Origin: DAOUKH01 sp965219875
Lineage (GTDB): Bacteria; Chloroflexota; Dehalococcoidia; SHYB01
DNA length: 64,000 bases
Assembly (NCBI GenBank): GCA_965219875.1
Contig: CBDCOW010000001.1
Coordinates: 372,001 to 436,000, forward strand
Direction of reading: 5' to 3'
Below, piece by piece: positions 24,241 through 32,887 of this stretch. The position numbers and the translations under genes are program-made. The notes beneath the pieces were generated by a model. It ran no database searches. It had not been told where the DNA came from and worked only from the letters and a program-made list of their open reading frames with translations. Each line of letters starts with the position of its first letter. The stretch's first letter is position 1.

Positions 24241-25731
24241 TCAGTCCCGCCGGGCCGGACGTCGGCCGAGCCAGAGCGCGGGGATGAGGGCCGCGGCGGC
24301 CACCACCAGCGCCACGAAGAAGACGTCGCGGAACCACTCCAGCGTCGCGGCGAGAATGGTGTCCTCGTACGCCGCCGCGCGGGCCTCGAAGACCTCCAAG
24401 CTCTCGCCGGACAGCCGCAGCGGCAGGTCGAAGGTGCCAACCAGCGTCTCGAAGTGGCTCTGCCCCCAAGAACTCAGCACCGAGAGGCCCACGATCATCC
24501 CCAGCATCCGCATCACCGTCACCAGCCCCGATCCGGTCGCCTTCTGGTCGTCCGTCGTATTGTCCAAGACGGCGACGGTGACCGGCGCGATCACAAGCCC
24601 GAACCCCAGGCCGCCGACCATCAGATCGAGCGTGCCGCGGGGCTCGCCGATGTCCAGGGTCCACCGCCCCAGCAGGCCGAATCCCAGCGCCATGAGGGCG
24701 ACGCCCAGCAGGGCCGGCGGACGGTAGCCCAAGCGCTGGTAGAGGTAGCCGCCGAGCACCGCGCCGATGGGGATCATCACCGTCAGGCGGAGTAGGCGCA
24801 GGCCGCCGTCGAGGGGCTCGCCGCCGAGCACCGTATCGGTCATGAGCGGGATGTTGACCAGCGCGAGGATCAGCGCCGCCCCCACGAACAGGTTCGTCAT
24901 GTTGGCCGCCACCAGCGGCGCCTTGCCCCACAGGCGCAGCGGGAGCATCGGGTCGCGGGCTACGGCTTGACGCCACACGAACGCGGCGAAGAGCGTCACG
25001 GCCGCGGCGAGCAGGCCCGCCCGCCAACCCGCCTTCGCGGGCAGGACCGCGTCGTCGGAGAGGCCCAGCGCCAGCGCCGTGATGCTCGCGCCGAGCATCA
25101 GGCCGCCCAAGTAGTCGACGCGCAGACCCAGGCGGCGGCGGTTGGTGACGGCGGGCAGGACGACTGCGATGACCGCCGCGCCGATAGGGATGTTGACCCA
25201 GAAGATCCAGCGCCAGTCGAGGAAGTGGATGAAGAGACCGCCATAGAGCGGGCCGAGCACCGCGCCGCCTTCGGCGATGGCCGCGATGGCCCCGATGGCG
25301 ACGCCCCGCCGGTTCTCCGGGAAGGCCTCGTACACGATCGCGATGGCCGCCGGAACGAGCGCCCCGCCCCCTACCGCCTGCACCACGCGGGCCGCGACGA
25401 TCCAGGTGAGACCGTCGGCGATGGCGACCAGCGCCGAGCCGCCCATGAACACCAGCATCGCCGCCGTATAGACCCGGCCGTGGCCGTAGATGTCGGAGAT
25501 GCGCCCCACCAGCGGCATGGCCGCGGTGAAGCCGATAAGGTAGCCGGTCACGATCCACGCGCCCTTGTCGAGGTCGCTAATCGGCAGGGAAATGTCGAGA
25601 AAGATGCCGGGCAGGGCCGTCACCACGACCGTCTGATCGAGCGAGGCCACGAAGACGCCGGACCCCGTGAGCAGCAACAGGGCGTAGGCCGACGTCTTGG
25701 CCGCGGGCCCGGCCTCTCCTCTTGCGCGCAT
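24241..25731 (-). CDS. MFS drug/lipid efflux transporter, DHA2 (14-helix) family
   Basis: The 496-residue membrane protein has the DHA2 start SLDQTVVVTALPGI in helix 1, GRISDIYGHGRVY between helices 2 and 3, and GPLYGGLFIHFLDWRWIFWVNIPIG in the middle. About 14 hydrophobic segments follow through to RRPARRD. Such proton antiporters export drugs or lipids. It begins 3 nt after the stop of an LppX/LprAFG-type lipoprotein gene, the same order as the mycobacterial lprG-P55 operon, so lipid or glycolipid export is a reasonable inference. Confidence 0.88.
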   Translation of the reverse strand: MRARGEAGPAAKTSAYALLLLTGSGVFVASLDQTVVVTALPGIFLDISLPISDLDKGAWIVTGYLIGFTAAMPLVGRISDIYGHGRVYTAAMLVFMGGSALVAIADGLTWIVAARVVQAVGGGALVPAAIAIVYEAFPENRRGVAIGAIAAIAEGGAVLGPLYGGLFIHFLDWRWIFWVNIPIGAAVIAVVLPAVTNRRRLGLRVDYLGGLMLGASITALALGLSDDAVLPAKAGWRAGLLAAAVTLFAAFVWRQAVARDPMLPLRLWGKAPLVAANMTNLFVGAALILALVNIPLMTDTVLGGEPLDGGLRLLRLTVMIPIGAVLGGYLYQRLGYRPPALLGVALMALGFGLLGRWTLDIGEPRGTLDLMVGGLGFGLVIAPVTVAVLDNTTDDQKATGSGLVTVMRMLGMIVGLSVLSSWGQSHFETLVGTFDLPLRLSGESLEVFEARAAAYEDTILAATLEWFRDVFFVALVVAAAALIPALWLGRRPARRD

Positions 25732-25734
25732 CGG

Positions 25735-26493
25735 CTAGATGGGGGGCTCGATCTCGAACGCCGCGCCGAAGTCGGAGAACCGCAGCGTCCGCGACACGCC
25801 CTCGGGCTCGTCGACGGTGAGCCGCCCATCGAGCACGGCCTCGAGCAGTTCGTGGGTCTCCGCGTCGATGAGCAGAGCGGCGTCGAGGATGGAGCCTTCG
25901 GCGAAGCTGCCCGCCATGAACTGCGCCGCCTCCGCGGGGACGCGCCCGGTGATGGCGTGCACCGCGCGCCCGTCAACCTCGGCGGGCTCGCCCAGAAGCA
26001 AGTCTTCCAGGCCCCGCAGCACGCGCGGCACGCCTTCGGCGGGATCGAAGAAGGCCAGCGGGTTCAGGTATGCCTCGAATACCTGCCACTCGCCGCTGAT
26101 CGGGTTGGTCATGTAGGTCTTACCGCCGGCGCCAATGACTTCGAGGCGCAGCACGAGACCGGCGAAGACGGCGTCGATCTCGGCCTCTAGTCGGTCGGGC
26201 CTGACCATGGCGCCCTCGGCGCGGCGCAGGCCCAGCCCGTTCGAGATTGGGGTCTCGCCGCCCTCGTTCTCTAGGATGAAGCGAAAAGAGGTAACCTGTG
26301 TCATAGCGTCGATAGAGGCGGCGATGATCTCGCCGGGGCTGGGCGCCGCTGTCGGTGTTGACGACGGTGTCGAGGTCGGCTCTTCGCCACCGCTGCAAGC
26401 CGCGAGCACGAGCAGCAACGTAAGAACAGGAAGAAGCCGCGCCGCGGCCCGTCCGCCGAAGCCACGACCCCATGCAGGACCACGCAACGCCAT
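25735..26493 (-). CDS. LppX/LprAFG-family lipoprotein
   Basis: The 252-residue protein has a signal peptide ending in the lipobox LAAC, then a Ser/Thr/Pro linker and a conserved beta-rich domain. That domain has SIDAMTQVTSFRFILE and the late ELLEAVLDGRLTVDEPEGVSRTLRFSDF, typical of PF07161. Mycobacterial LprG in this family binds lipids and works with the MFS pump P55. A -10 box TATAAT (minus strand, 26512-26507) lies directly before the start codons at 26499 and 26493, so the message may be nearly leaderless. The 5-prime end overlaps the divergent gene. Confidence 0.82.
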   Translation of the reverse strand: MALRGPAWGRGFGGRAAARLLPVLTLLLVLAACSGGEEPTSTPSSTPTAAPSPGEIIAASIDAMTQVTSFRFILENEGGETPISNGLGLRRAEGAMVRPDRLEAEIDAVFAGLVLRLEVIGAGGKTYMTNPISGEWQVFEAYLNPLAFFDPAEGVPRVLRGLEDLLLGEPAEVDGRAVHAITGRVPAEAAQFMAGSFAEGSILDAALLIDAETHELLEAVLDGRLTVDEPEGVSRTLRFSDFGAAFEIEPPI

Positions 26494-28552
26494 GCTCATG
26501 GAGCGCATTATAGACTCGACCCCGCCGCATCCAAGCCGCCGGAGGTTGTCGCTGCTGGCCGCGGTGCTGGCGGCGGCGCTCGTCCTAGCGTCGTGCGACG
26601 GCGCCGCGCCGACCCCGGCGGCCCCCACGTCGGCCGCCCCTACGGCGACGCCCGTCCCCACTGCCGAGTCGACACCCCCTCCGTCGCCGACGGCCCGCGC
26701 CGCCGAGCCCACGGCCCTGCTCACAGCGACGGACCCCGCACCGACAAACATACCCACGCTGACCCCAACTCCCGCACACACACCGACGCCGGTCCCTATT
26801 CCCGCGCCGCCGGCGGACTTCCTCCCCATCCCCAAGCCGCCCCGTGGCGACCCCATCGAGCTGGCGGAGCGCCTGAAGTTTGGCGGCGGCATGAAGATCG
26901 AGCCGCTCCAGCGCATCGAGACGGAGCTCGCCGTGGGGCACGTCGAGGAGTTCCACGTCCTCGACCCCGGGGAGCTGCGCCCCTTCACCGTCGAGGCGGA
27001 GCTTCGCTTAGTCAGCGAGCACGCCTACTTCTACGTGGAGCGTGGGGTCCGCGTGCGCGACAGCCAACTCACCGCGTCGGCCCGCGAACTTGAGGAGCGC
27101 ATCATCCCCGCGATCCGGCGGCTGGTGAACCCCGACTGGGAGCCGGGGGCCGGCATCGACTCGCGGCTCACCATCCTCAACGCCCGCATCCCCAACGTCG
27201 CCGGCTACTACAACCTGCTCGACACACTTCCCCGCGCGGTGAACCGGCTCAGCAACGAGCGCCCCATGGTCTACCTCAGCCTCCTCGCCCTGCAGCCGGG
27301 CGGCGACCGGTACTACGGCACGTTGGCCCACGAGCTCCAGCACGCCGCCCAAGCCGCCGCCGACCCCTTCGAGACCGCCTGGGTCCATGAGGGCGCCGCG
27401 GAGTACGTCGCGGACGTGGCGGGCTATCGCGGCGGGCCCGAAGCCTTCTTCTTCGTCCCGCCAGGCATACAGTTGACCCTATGGCCCGCCGAGTACGAAG
27501 CCGTTGGCCCGCACTATGGCGCGGCCTACAGCTTCATGACCTACCTCGGCGAGCGCGTCGGCGAAGACGCCCTCGTCTCCCTGTTGACCAGTCCGCTGAC
27601 CGGGATTGAGGGGGTCGAGGCCTTCCTGGGCGAGCAAGGGATCGACGGCGGCTTCGACGCATTCTTCCTCGAGTGGACGGTGGACAACCTGAAGCGCGCC
27701 CTCGCCATTGCGGGCGAGGCCTTCGGCTTCGGTCTCCGCAGCCGGATTGCCGGCGCGGGCGAAGTGGAGAGGGAGGGCAGCCAGTACGCCGCCGACTATG
27801 TCATCATCGATTCGGACGACCGCGCCCGTCGACTCGTCTTCGAGGGCCGCACCGAGACCGCGCTTCTCCCAACCACCCCGCGCTCCGGGCGGATGATGTG
27901 GTGGAGCAACCGGGGCGACGGCGTCGACGCGACCCTCACCCGCGCCTTCGACCTGAGCGGCGTGAGCCAGGCATCGCTTGCCTTCGACCTCTGGTTCGAC
28001 ATCGAGGAGGGCTTCGACTTCGCCTACGTGCTCGCCTCCCGCGACGGAGGCGCCTCGTGGGACGTGCTCGAAGGCCGTGATTCAACCGTGGGCGACCCGC
28101 TCGACTTGAGCTTCGGCCCCGCCTATTCCGGCAAGAGCGGCGGCGGACGCACCGCGCGGTGGATCGAGGAGGAGATCGACCTCACCGGCTACGTCGGCGG
28201 CGAGGTCCTACTCCGGTTCGAGTACGTCACCGATCAGGCGACGCATGCCGAGGGCATGCTCATCGACGACCTCCGCCTGGAAGCCGCCGGCTTCTTCGAC
28301 GACGCCGAATCCGACGCGGGGTGGACCGCCGAGGGCTTCTTCCGCACCGATAACCGTGTACCCCAGACCTACGGCGTCCGCCTCGTCGAGTTTGGCGGTG
28401 GGAACGTCGTCGAGGTCCCGCTCGACGAGGCGCTTCGGGGGGAGGTCTCGCTGCCCGCCAACGGCCCCGGCGTGGTCGTCCTGGTCGCCCCCGCCGCCCC
28501 GGTGACCGGCGTGCCCGCGGCCTACCGCATCGCCGTCGAGTACGTCGAGTAG
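26492..28552 (+). CDS. Secreted lipoprotein metalloprotease, InhA-like
   Basis: The 686-residue protein has a signal peptide with lipobox LASC (Cys 35) and a Pro/Thr/Ala-rich linker of about 80 residues. The catalytic region has HELQH at 280-284 and a probable third zinc ligand in WVHEGAAEY (about residue 304). The C-terminal part, with LAFDLWFDIEEGFDFAYVLA and MLIDDLRLEA, matches the MAM-like domain of immune-inhibitor-A-type peptidases. It should be an anchored extracellular gluzincin. ATG 26492 or 26498 may be used, and both overlap the divergent lipoprotein gene. Confidence 0.8.
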   Translation: MLMERIIDSTPPHPSRRRLSLLAAVLAAALVLASCDGAAPTPAAPTSAAPTATPVPTAESTPPPSPTARAAEPTALLTATDPAPTNIPTLTPTPAHTPTPVPIPAPPADFLPIPKPPRGDPIELAERLKFGGGMKIEPLQRIETELAVGHVEEFHVLDPGELRPFTVEAELRLVSEHAYFYVERGVRVRDSQLTASARELEERIIPAIRRLVNPDWEPGAGIDSRLTILNARIPNVAGYYNLLDTLPRAVNRLSNERPMVYLSLLALQPGGDRYYGTLAHELQHAAQAAADPFETAWVHEGAAEYVADVAGYRGGPEAFFFVPPGIQLTLWPAEYEAVGPHYGAAYSFMTYLGERVGEDALVSLLTSPLTGIEGVEAFLGEQGIDGGFDAFFLEWTVDNLKRALAIAGEAFGFGLRSRIAGAGEVEREGSQYAADYVIIDSDDRARRLVFEGRTETALLPTTPRSGRMMWWSNRGDGVDATLTRAFDLSGVSQASLAFDLWFDIEEGFDFAYVLASRDGGASWDVLEGRDSTVGDPLDLSFGPAYSGKSGGGRTARWIEEEIDLTGYVGGEVLLRFEYVTDQATHAEGMLIDDLRLEAAGFFDDAESDAGWTAEGFFRTDNRVPQTYGVRLVEFGGGNVVEVPLDEALRGEVSLPANGPGVVVLVAPAAPVTGVPAAYRIAVEYVE
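26507..26534 (-). promoter_or_regulatory. Promoter of the lipoprotein-MFS operon
   Basis: On the minus strand TTGGAT (26534-26529) and TATAAT (26512-26507) are 16 bp apart. The predicted start point near 26500 lies at or next to ATG 26499. The promoter sits inside the first codons of the divergent metalloprotease gene. Confidence 0.55.
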
Positions 28553-28559
28553 CCCGCCG

Positions 28560-29819
28560 CTAGAGCCGCCACAGGTCGCGGCGGGTGAACATGAGCCACG
28601 TCACGGGCCCGGCGAGGCACAGCCCGACCACGACGAATGAGATGCGCAGGTTGGTCCAATCGCCGAGCGCGCCCGCCACCATCGCTCCCAGCGGCGACAG
28701 GCTGAACGACAGGAAGTACAGCGACATCGCCCGGCCCCGGAATTCGTCCTTCACGTTAGTCTGGACGAGGGTGTTGCCGAGGGCGAGCGTGGAGGCCGTC
28801 GTGGCGCCAAGGGCCACCATCGCCACGAACGAGAACGCCAGGTTCCCCACCGCGCCCATCGCCGCGATGATCAGCCCGGTCCCCACCGCGGCGCAGAAGT
28901 AGACCAGCCCCTTGAGTCGGATGTCGCCCTTCCATACCAGCATCACCGCGCCCGCGAGGCCGCCCACGCCGAGCATGATGAACAGGGCGGAGAAGCCGCC
29001 CTCCTCTTGCCCCAGCACGTCCTTGGCGAACGCCGCCAGGAGCTGCGTCATCGACATCCCCAGAAGCGCGGCGAGGAACGAAACGGTAAGCAGCGCCCTG
29101 ATCGTGCGGTCGCCGCGGGCGTAGCGGATGCCGTCGGCGATGCTCTGGAAGAACGGCGCGCCCGTCCGCCCCGCCGTGAATGTCCGCCGCATGAGCAGCA
29201 CCGAGATCACGCCGCCGACGTAGCCCGCGGCCTGGAGGAAGAACGTCCCTTCCGTGCCGACGGCGATCAGCAGGACGCCCCCGACGGCGGGGCCGATCAC
29301 CCGCATCGAGTTCATCACCACCGCGTTCAACGCCACCGCGTTCGTCAGGTCTTCCCTGCCCACGATGTCGTGGATCGTCGCCATGCGGGCGGGGTTGTTG
29401 AGCGCGAAGAAGGACCCGCTAAGAAACGCGAGGATGTAGACGTGCCAGATCTCGACTACGTCCGTCATGACGATAAAGGCCAGCGCCAGCGCGACCAGCG
29501 CCAGCGACACCTGGCTGAACAGCATGAGATGCCGGCGGTTCAACCGGTCGGCGAGCGCCCCGCCGACCGGCGACATAATGAACATGCCCGCCCCCTGCGC
29601 GAAGGCGACGACCCCGAGCTGGAAGGCCGAGCCGCCGAGATCGTTGTAGACGAGCCAGCCCTTCCCCAGTTGCTGGGACCACTGCCCCATCTGGGTGAAC
29701 AGGTTGCCGGAGAGGAGGAAGCGGAAGTCGGCGTGGCGCAGCGCGCCGAACCGCCCCGACGTCGCGGGCAGGGGCCGCCTCGGTGGCGCGGCGCGAGGTC
29801 GCCCGGGGTCGCGGGCCAT
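28560..29819 (-). CDS. MFS transporter, enterobactin-exporter-like (MFS_3)
   Basis: The 419-residue protein begins its first helix at FRFLLSGNLFTQMGQW and has the MFS motif GALADRLNRRHLMLFSQ. It has about 12 hydrophobic segments and AMSLYFLSFSLSPLGAMVAGAL near the end. This pattern fits MFS_3 exporters of siderophores or drugs. ATG 29819 is chosen because a G-rich ribosome site precedes it; the in-frame extension to 29894 is Arg-rich and unlike a start. It converges with the metalloprotease gene, 7 nt apart. Confidence 0.83.
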   Translation of the reverse strand: MARDPGRPRAAPPRRPLPATSGRFGALRHADFRFLLSGNLFTQMGQWSQQLGKGWLVYNDLGGSAFQLGVVAFAQGAGMFIMSPVGGALADRLNRRHLMLFSQVSLALVALALAFIVMTDVVEIWHVYILAFLSGSFFALNNPARMATIHDIVGREDLTNAVALNAVVMNSMRVIGPAVGGVLLIAVGTEGTFFLQAAGYVGGVISVLLMRRTFTAGRTGAPFFQSIADGIRYARGDRTIRALLTVSFLAALLGMSMTQLLAAFAKDVLGQEEGGFSALFIMLGVGGLAGAVMLVWKGDIRLKGLVYFCAAVGTGLIIAAMGAVGNLAFSFVAMVALGATTASTLALGNTLVQTNVKDEFRGRAMSLYFLSFSLSPLGAMVAGALGDWTNLRISFVVVGLCLAGPVTWLMFTRRDLWRL

Positions 29820-30031
29820 CGCTACCGGCGTCCCCCCATCCCGTGACCGGCCGCGGCGAGCCGCGCCAACGCGCCGCGGGTTATCCCCGCGCACAGTCCG
29901 CTAGCGGCGGCATCGCTGGCAAATAGAGGCATTCCAGTATTTCGCGGCGGCGGCCCCGCGGCACGCGGCATACGATAGCAAACCGGCCTGAATGGCCCAA
30001 GCTCAGGGGCCAACAGGTAAGGAGTCGATGC

Positions 30032-30037
30032 TATAAT
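30032..30037 (+). promoter_or_regulatory. Extended -10 promoter of the LOG-like/enolase operon
   Basis: The sequence TGCTATAAT contains a perfect -10 box with the upstream TGn extension, 34 nt before the ATG at 30071. No convincing -35 box is present, as is usual for extended -10 promoters. The interval 29820-30031 shows no gene. Confidence 0.55.
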
Positions 30038-30070
30038 GGTCGGCGGCATTGGACTGGGGGGCGGTTCGGG

Positions 30071-30556
30071 ATGCACATCGCGGTTCTCGGAAGATCCGAC
30101 GGGTGCACCCCCGAAGTCTACGCCCTAGCGGAAGCGGTGGGCCGAGAGATTGGCGCCCGGGGCCACACGCTCGTCTGCGGTGGGGGCAATGGGGTGATGG
30201 AGGGGGCCTGCAAGGGTGCCAAGGCGGCGGGCGGCGTCACCATCGGCATCCTTCCCGGAGGCGACCGTGCCACCGCGAACGCCTACGTCGACTACCCCAT
30301 CGCGACCGGCATCGGCTACGCCCGGAACGCCCTCGTCGTCTTGAACGGCGACGTGTGCATCGCCGTCGGCGGCGAGTACGGCACCCTTTCCGAGATCGGC
30401 CACGCCCTTTCCTTCGAGAAGCCGGTCGTAGGGTTGAAGACCTGGACCCTCATCAGGGGCGACGGCGAGCCTGAGCGCCGGTTGAACGTCGCCGCCGACC
30501 CGTCTGACGCCGTGACTCAGGCCGAATCGTTGGGGCGGGGGAGGCTGGGGGGATGA
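30071..30556 (+). CDS. TIGR00725-type LOG-like Rossmann protein
   Basis: The 161-residue protein has GARGHTLVCGGGNGVMEGACKGAKAAGG and GYARNALVVLNGDVCIAVGGEYGTLSEIG, which match the PGGxGTxxE-type site of LOG/TIGR00725 proteins (nucleotide-binding or nucleotide-glycosidase-like). It overlaps the enolase gene by 4 nt (ATGA), so translation is probably coupled. The substrate is unknown; a role in nucleotide salvage is possible. Confidence 0.82.
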   Translation: MHIAVLGRSDGCTPEVYALAEAVGREIGARGHTLVCGGGNGVMEGACKGAKAAGGVTIGILPGGDRATANAYVDYPIATGIGYARNALVVLNGDVCIAVGGEYGTLSEIGHALSFEKPVVGLKTWTLIRGDGEPERRLNVAADPSDAVTQAESLGRGRLGG

Positions 30557-31872
30557 GCATCATCGAGCGCGTTATCGGCCGGGAGATCCTCGACTCGCGG
30601 GGCAATCCCACCATCGAGGTCCATGTTTCGCTGACCGACGGCTCCGTCGGTACCGCCGCGGTACCGTCCGGCGCCAGCACCGGCACCTACGAGGCCCTGG
30701 AGTTGCGCGACGACGACCCCGAACGCTACGGCGGGAAGGGTGTCCTCAAGACGATCGCCAACGTCAACGGCCCCCTGGCGGGAGCCATACGCAGCCTCTC
30801 CGCCTTGGACCACGAGGCGCTGGACCGGCGGCTCATCGAAGTCGACGGCACGCCCAACAAGAGCAAGCTGGGCGCCAACGCCATTCTCGGCGTCTCGCTG
30901 GCGGTGGCCCACGCCGCGGCCCAGAGCAAGGGCCTCGGCCTCTTCCGCTACCTCGGCGGCGACTCCGCCACCCGCTTGCCCGTTCCCATGTTCAACGTCC
31001 TCAACGGCGGGGCCCACGCCGACGGCTCCGTCGACTTCCAGGAATTCATGATCATGCCCATCGGCGCGCCGTCGTTCGGCGAAGCGATCCGCATGGCCTC
31101 CGAGACCTACCAGGCGCTGAAGAACGTGCTCAAGAAGCGCCGCCTGGGCACGAACGTGGGTGACGAGGGCGGCTTCGCCCCGCGCCTGAAGTCCAACGCC
31201 CTCGCCGTCGAGTTGATACTCGAAGCCATCGAGGAGGCCGGCTACACCGCCGGCGAGGATATCTTCCTCGCCCTCGACGTGGCCGCCAGCGAGCTCTATA
31301 AGAACGGCAAGTACGCGCTCAGAAAAGACAAGCTGAGCCTGACCCCCTCCAAGATGATCGACTTTCTGGAGGGCTGGGTGCGCCAGTACCCCATCGTCAG
31401 CATCGAAGACGGCCTGCACGAGGACGACTGGGAGGGCTGGAAGGATCTCACCGAGCGCCTCGGCGAGACCGTCCAGCTCGTGGGCGACGACCTCTTCGTC
31501 ACCAACCTCGAACGCCTCGAACGCGGCATCGAGGAGGGCATCGCCAACTCCATCCTCATCAAAGTCAACCAGATCGGCTCGTTGACCGAGACGTTGGAGA
31601 CGATCAAGCGGGCCAAGGACGCCGGCTACACCACCGTCATCAGTCACCGCTCCGGCGAGACCGAGGACACCACGATCGCCGACCTCGCGGTCGCGACGGC
31701 GTCAGGGCAGATCAAGGCCGGCGCGCCGGCCCGCGGCGAGCGCACCGCCAAGTACAACCGTCTGCTCCGTATCGAGAGCGAAGTCGGCGCCCGCACAAAG
31801 TACGCGGGCCGCGACGCCTTCGCGCCGCTCACCATCCTCCCCGTAGAAGAGGCCCCGCCCAAGAAGAGGTAG
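30553..31872 (+). CDS. eno: Enolase
   Basis: The 439-residue protein begins MSIIERVIGREILDSRGNPT and carries the enolase landmarks PSGASTGTYEALELRD, GDEGGFAPRL, SIEDGLHEDDWEGW, LIKVNQIGSLTET and SHRSGETEDTTIADLAVA. It converts 2-phosphoglycerate to phosphoenolpyruvate in glycolysis and gluconeogenesis, with Mg2+. Its ATG overlaps the stop of the LOG-like gene. Length and motifs are normal. Confidence 0.97.
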   Translation: MSIIERVIGREILDSRGNPTIEVHVSLTDGSVGTAAVPSGASTGTYEALELRDDDPERYGGKGVLKTIANVNGPLAGAIRSLSALDHEALDRRLIEVDGTPNKSKLGANAILGVSLAVAHAAAQSKGLGLFRYLGGDSATRLPVPMFNVLNGGAHADGSVDFQEFMIMPIGAPSFGEAIRMASETYQALKNVLKKRRLGTNVGDEGGFAPRLKSNALAVELILEAIEEAGYTAGEDIFLALDVAASELYKNGKYALRKDKLSLTPSKMIDFLEGWVRQYPIVSIEDGLHEDDWEGWKDLTERLGETVQLVGDDLFVTNLERLERGIEEGIANSILIKVNQIGSLTETLETIKRAKDAGYTTVISHRSGETEDTTIADLAVATASGQIKAGAPARGERTAKYNRLLRIESEVGARTKYAGRDAFAPLTILPVEEAPPKKR

Positions 31873-31927
31873 GCCTGTGCGCGGACCCCGCGCCCGCTCG
31901 GCGCGCGGTCCCCAAGAGGAGGCGAAC

Positions 31928-32884
31928 ATGGCGATCCCGGTCGACGTCATGACCGTGCTGGGGCCGATAAGCTCGGCCGACCTCGGCCCCACCCTGACCC
32001 ACGAACACCTGATGGCCTCGGCCACCGGCGCCGACTACGACAGCACCCTCCATTTCGACTACGAAGGCCAGCTGATCAAGATCACCGAGGACATGAAGCG
32101 CCTGAAAGACGCCGGCGTCTCCTCCATCATCGACCCCATCCCCATGGAGCTTGGCCGCAAGGTCGACTTCATGCAGGACGTCTCCCGCGCCTCCGGCGTC
32201 AACGTCGTCTGCGCCACCGGCCTCTACACCGACCAAGGCCCGTTCCGTGGCTTCCCGCAATACTTCGCCGGCAAGAGCATCGACGAGCTCGAAGAGATCT
32301 TCGTCACCGAGATCACCGAGGGCGTCGGCCCGCGCAAGATCAGGCCAGGCGTCATCAAGTGCGCCACCGGCCCCCACAACGTCAGCGAGAACGAGGAGAA
32401 GGCCCTTCGCGCCTCGGCCCGCACCGCCAAGAAGACCGGCGTCCCCATCACCACCCACACCACCGACGGCACCATGGGGCCGCGGCAGCTCGACATCTTC
32501 GAGGATGAGGGGCTCGACCTCCGGCGCGTTACCGTGGGCCATTGCAGCGACTCCGCCGACCTCGGCTATCACGTCAGCATGCTCCGCCGCGGCGCCTATA
32601 TCGGCTTCGACCGCCTGGGGCTTGAGAACTTTGTCGACGACGAGACGAAGATCGGCGTCATCGGAGCGCTCGTCGCCATGGGCTTCTCCTCCCAGATCGT
32701 CTTCTCGCACGACAACGTCGGCTGCATGCACGGGATGAAGACCCGCCCGATGAACCCCGACAAGCGCCGCTTCACCTACCTCCTCGAATCGTTCGTCCCC
32801 GAGCTCAGGCGCAGCGGCGTGTCGCAGGACGACATCGACCGCATCCTCATCGAGAACCCCCGCCGCTACTTCGAAGGCGGCTAG
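31928..32884 (+). CDS. Phosphotriesterase-like lactonase
   Basis: The 318-residue TIM-barrel protein has all metal ligands of the phosphotriesterase family: HEH (25-27), the carboxylated Lys 144 in VIKCATG, His 177 (THTTD), His 205 (VGHCSD) and Asp 262 (FSHDN). Family members hydrolyse lactones or phosphotriesters. ATG 31928 follows AGAGGAGGCG. The SDR gene starts 3 nt downstream, which suggests a coupled oxidation and lactone-opening step. Confidence 0.88.
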   Translation: MAIPVDVMTVLGPISSADLGPTLTHEHLMASATGADYDSTLHFDYEGQLIKITEDMKRLKDAGVSSIIDPIPMELGRKVDFMQDVSRASGVNVVCATGLYTDQGPFRGFPQYFAGKSIDELEEIFVTEITEGVGPRKIRPGVIKCATGPHNVSENEEKALRASARTAKKTGVPITTHTTDGTMGPRQLDIFEDEGLDLRRVTVGHCSDSADLGYHVSMLRRGAYIGFDRLGLENFVDDETKIGVIGALVAMGFSSQIVFSHDNVGCMHGMKTRPMNPDKRRFTYLLESFVPELRRSGVSQDDIDRILIENPRRYFEGG

Positions 32885-32887
32885 CCC

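Noticed and set aside
24967..26190. A 407-codon plus-strand frame opposite the MFS gene
   Set aside because: It is antisense to a complete 14-helix transporter and the lipoprotein gene, and its content is Arg/Asp/His-rich without domains.
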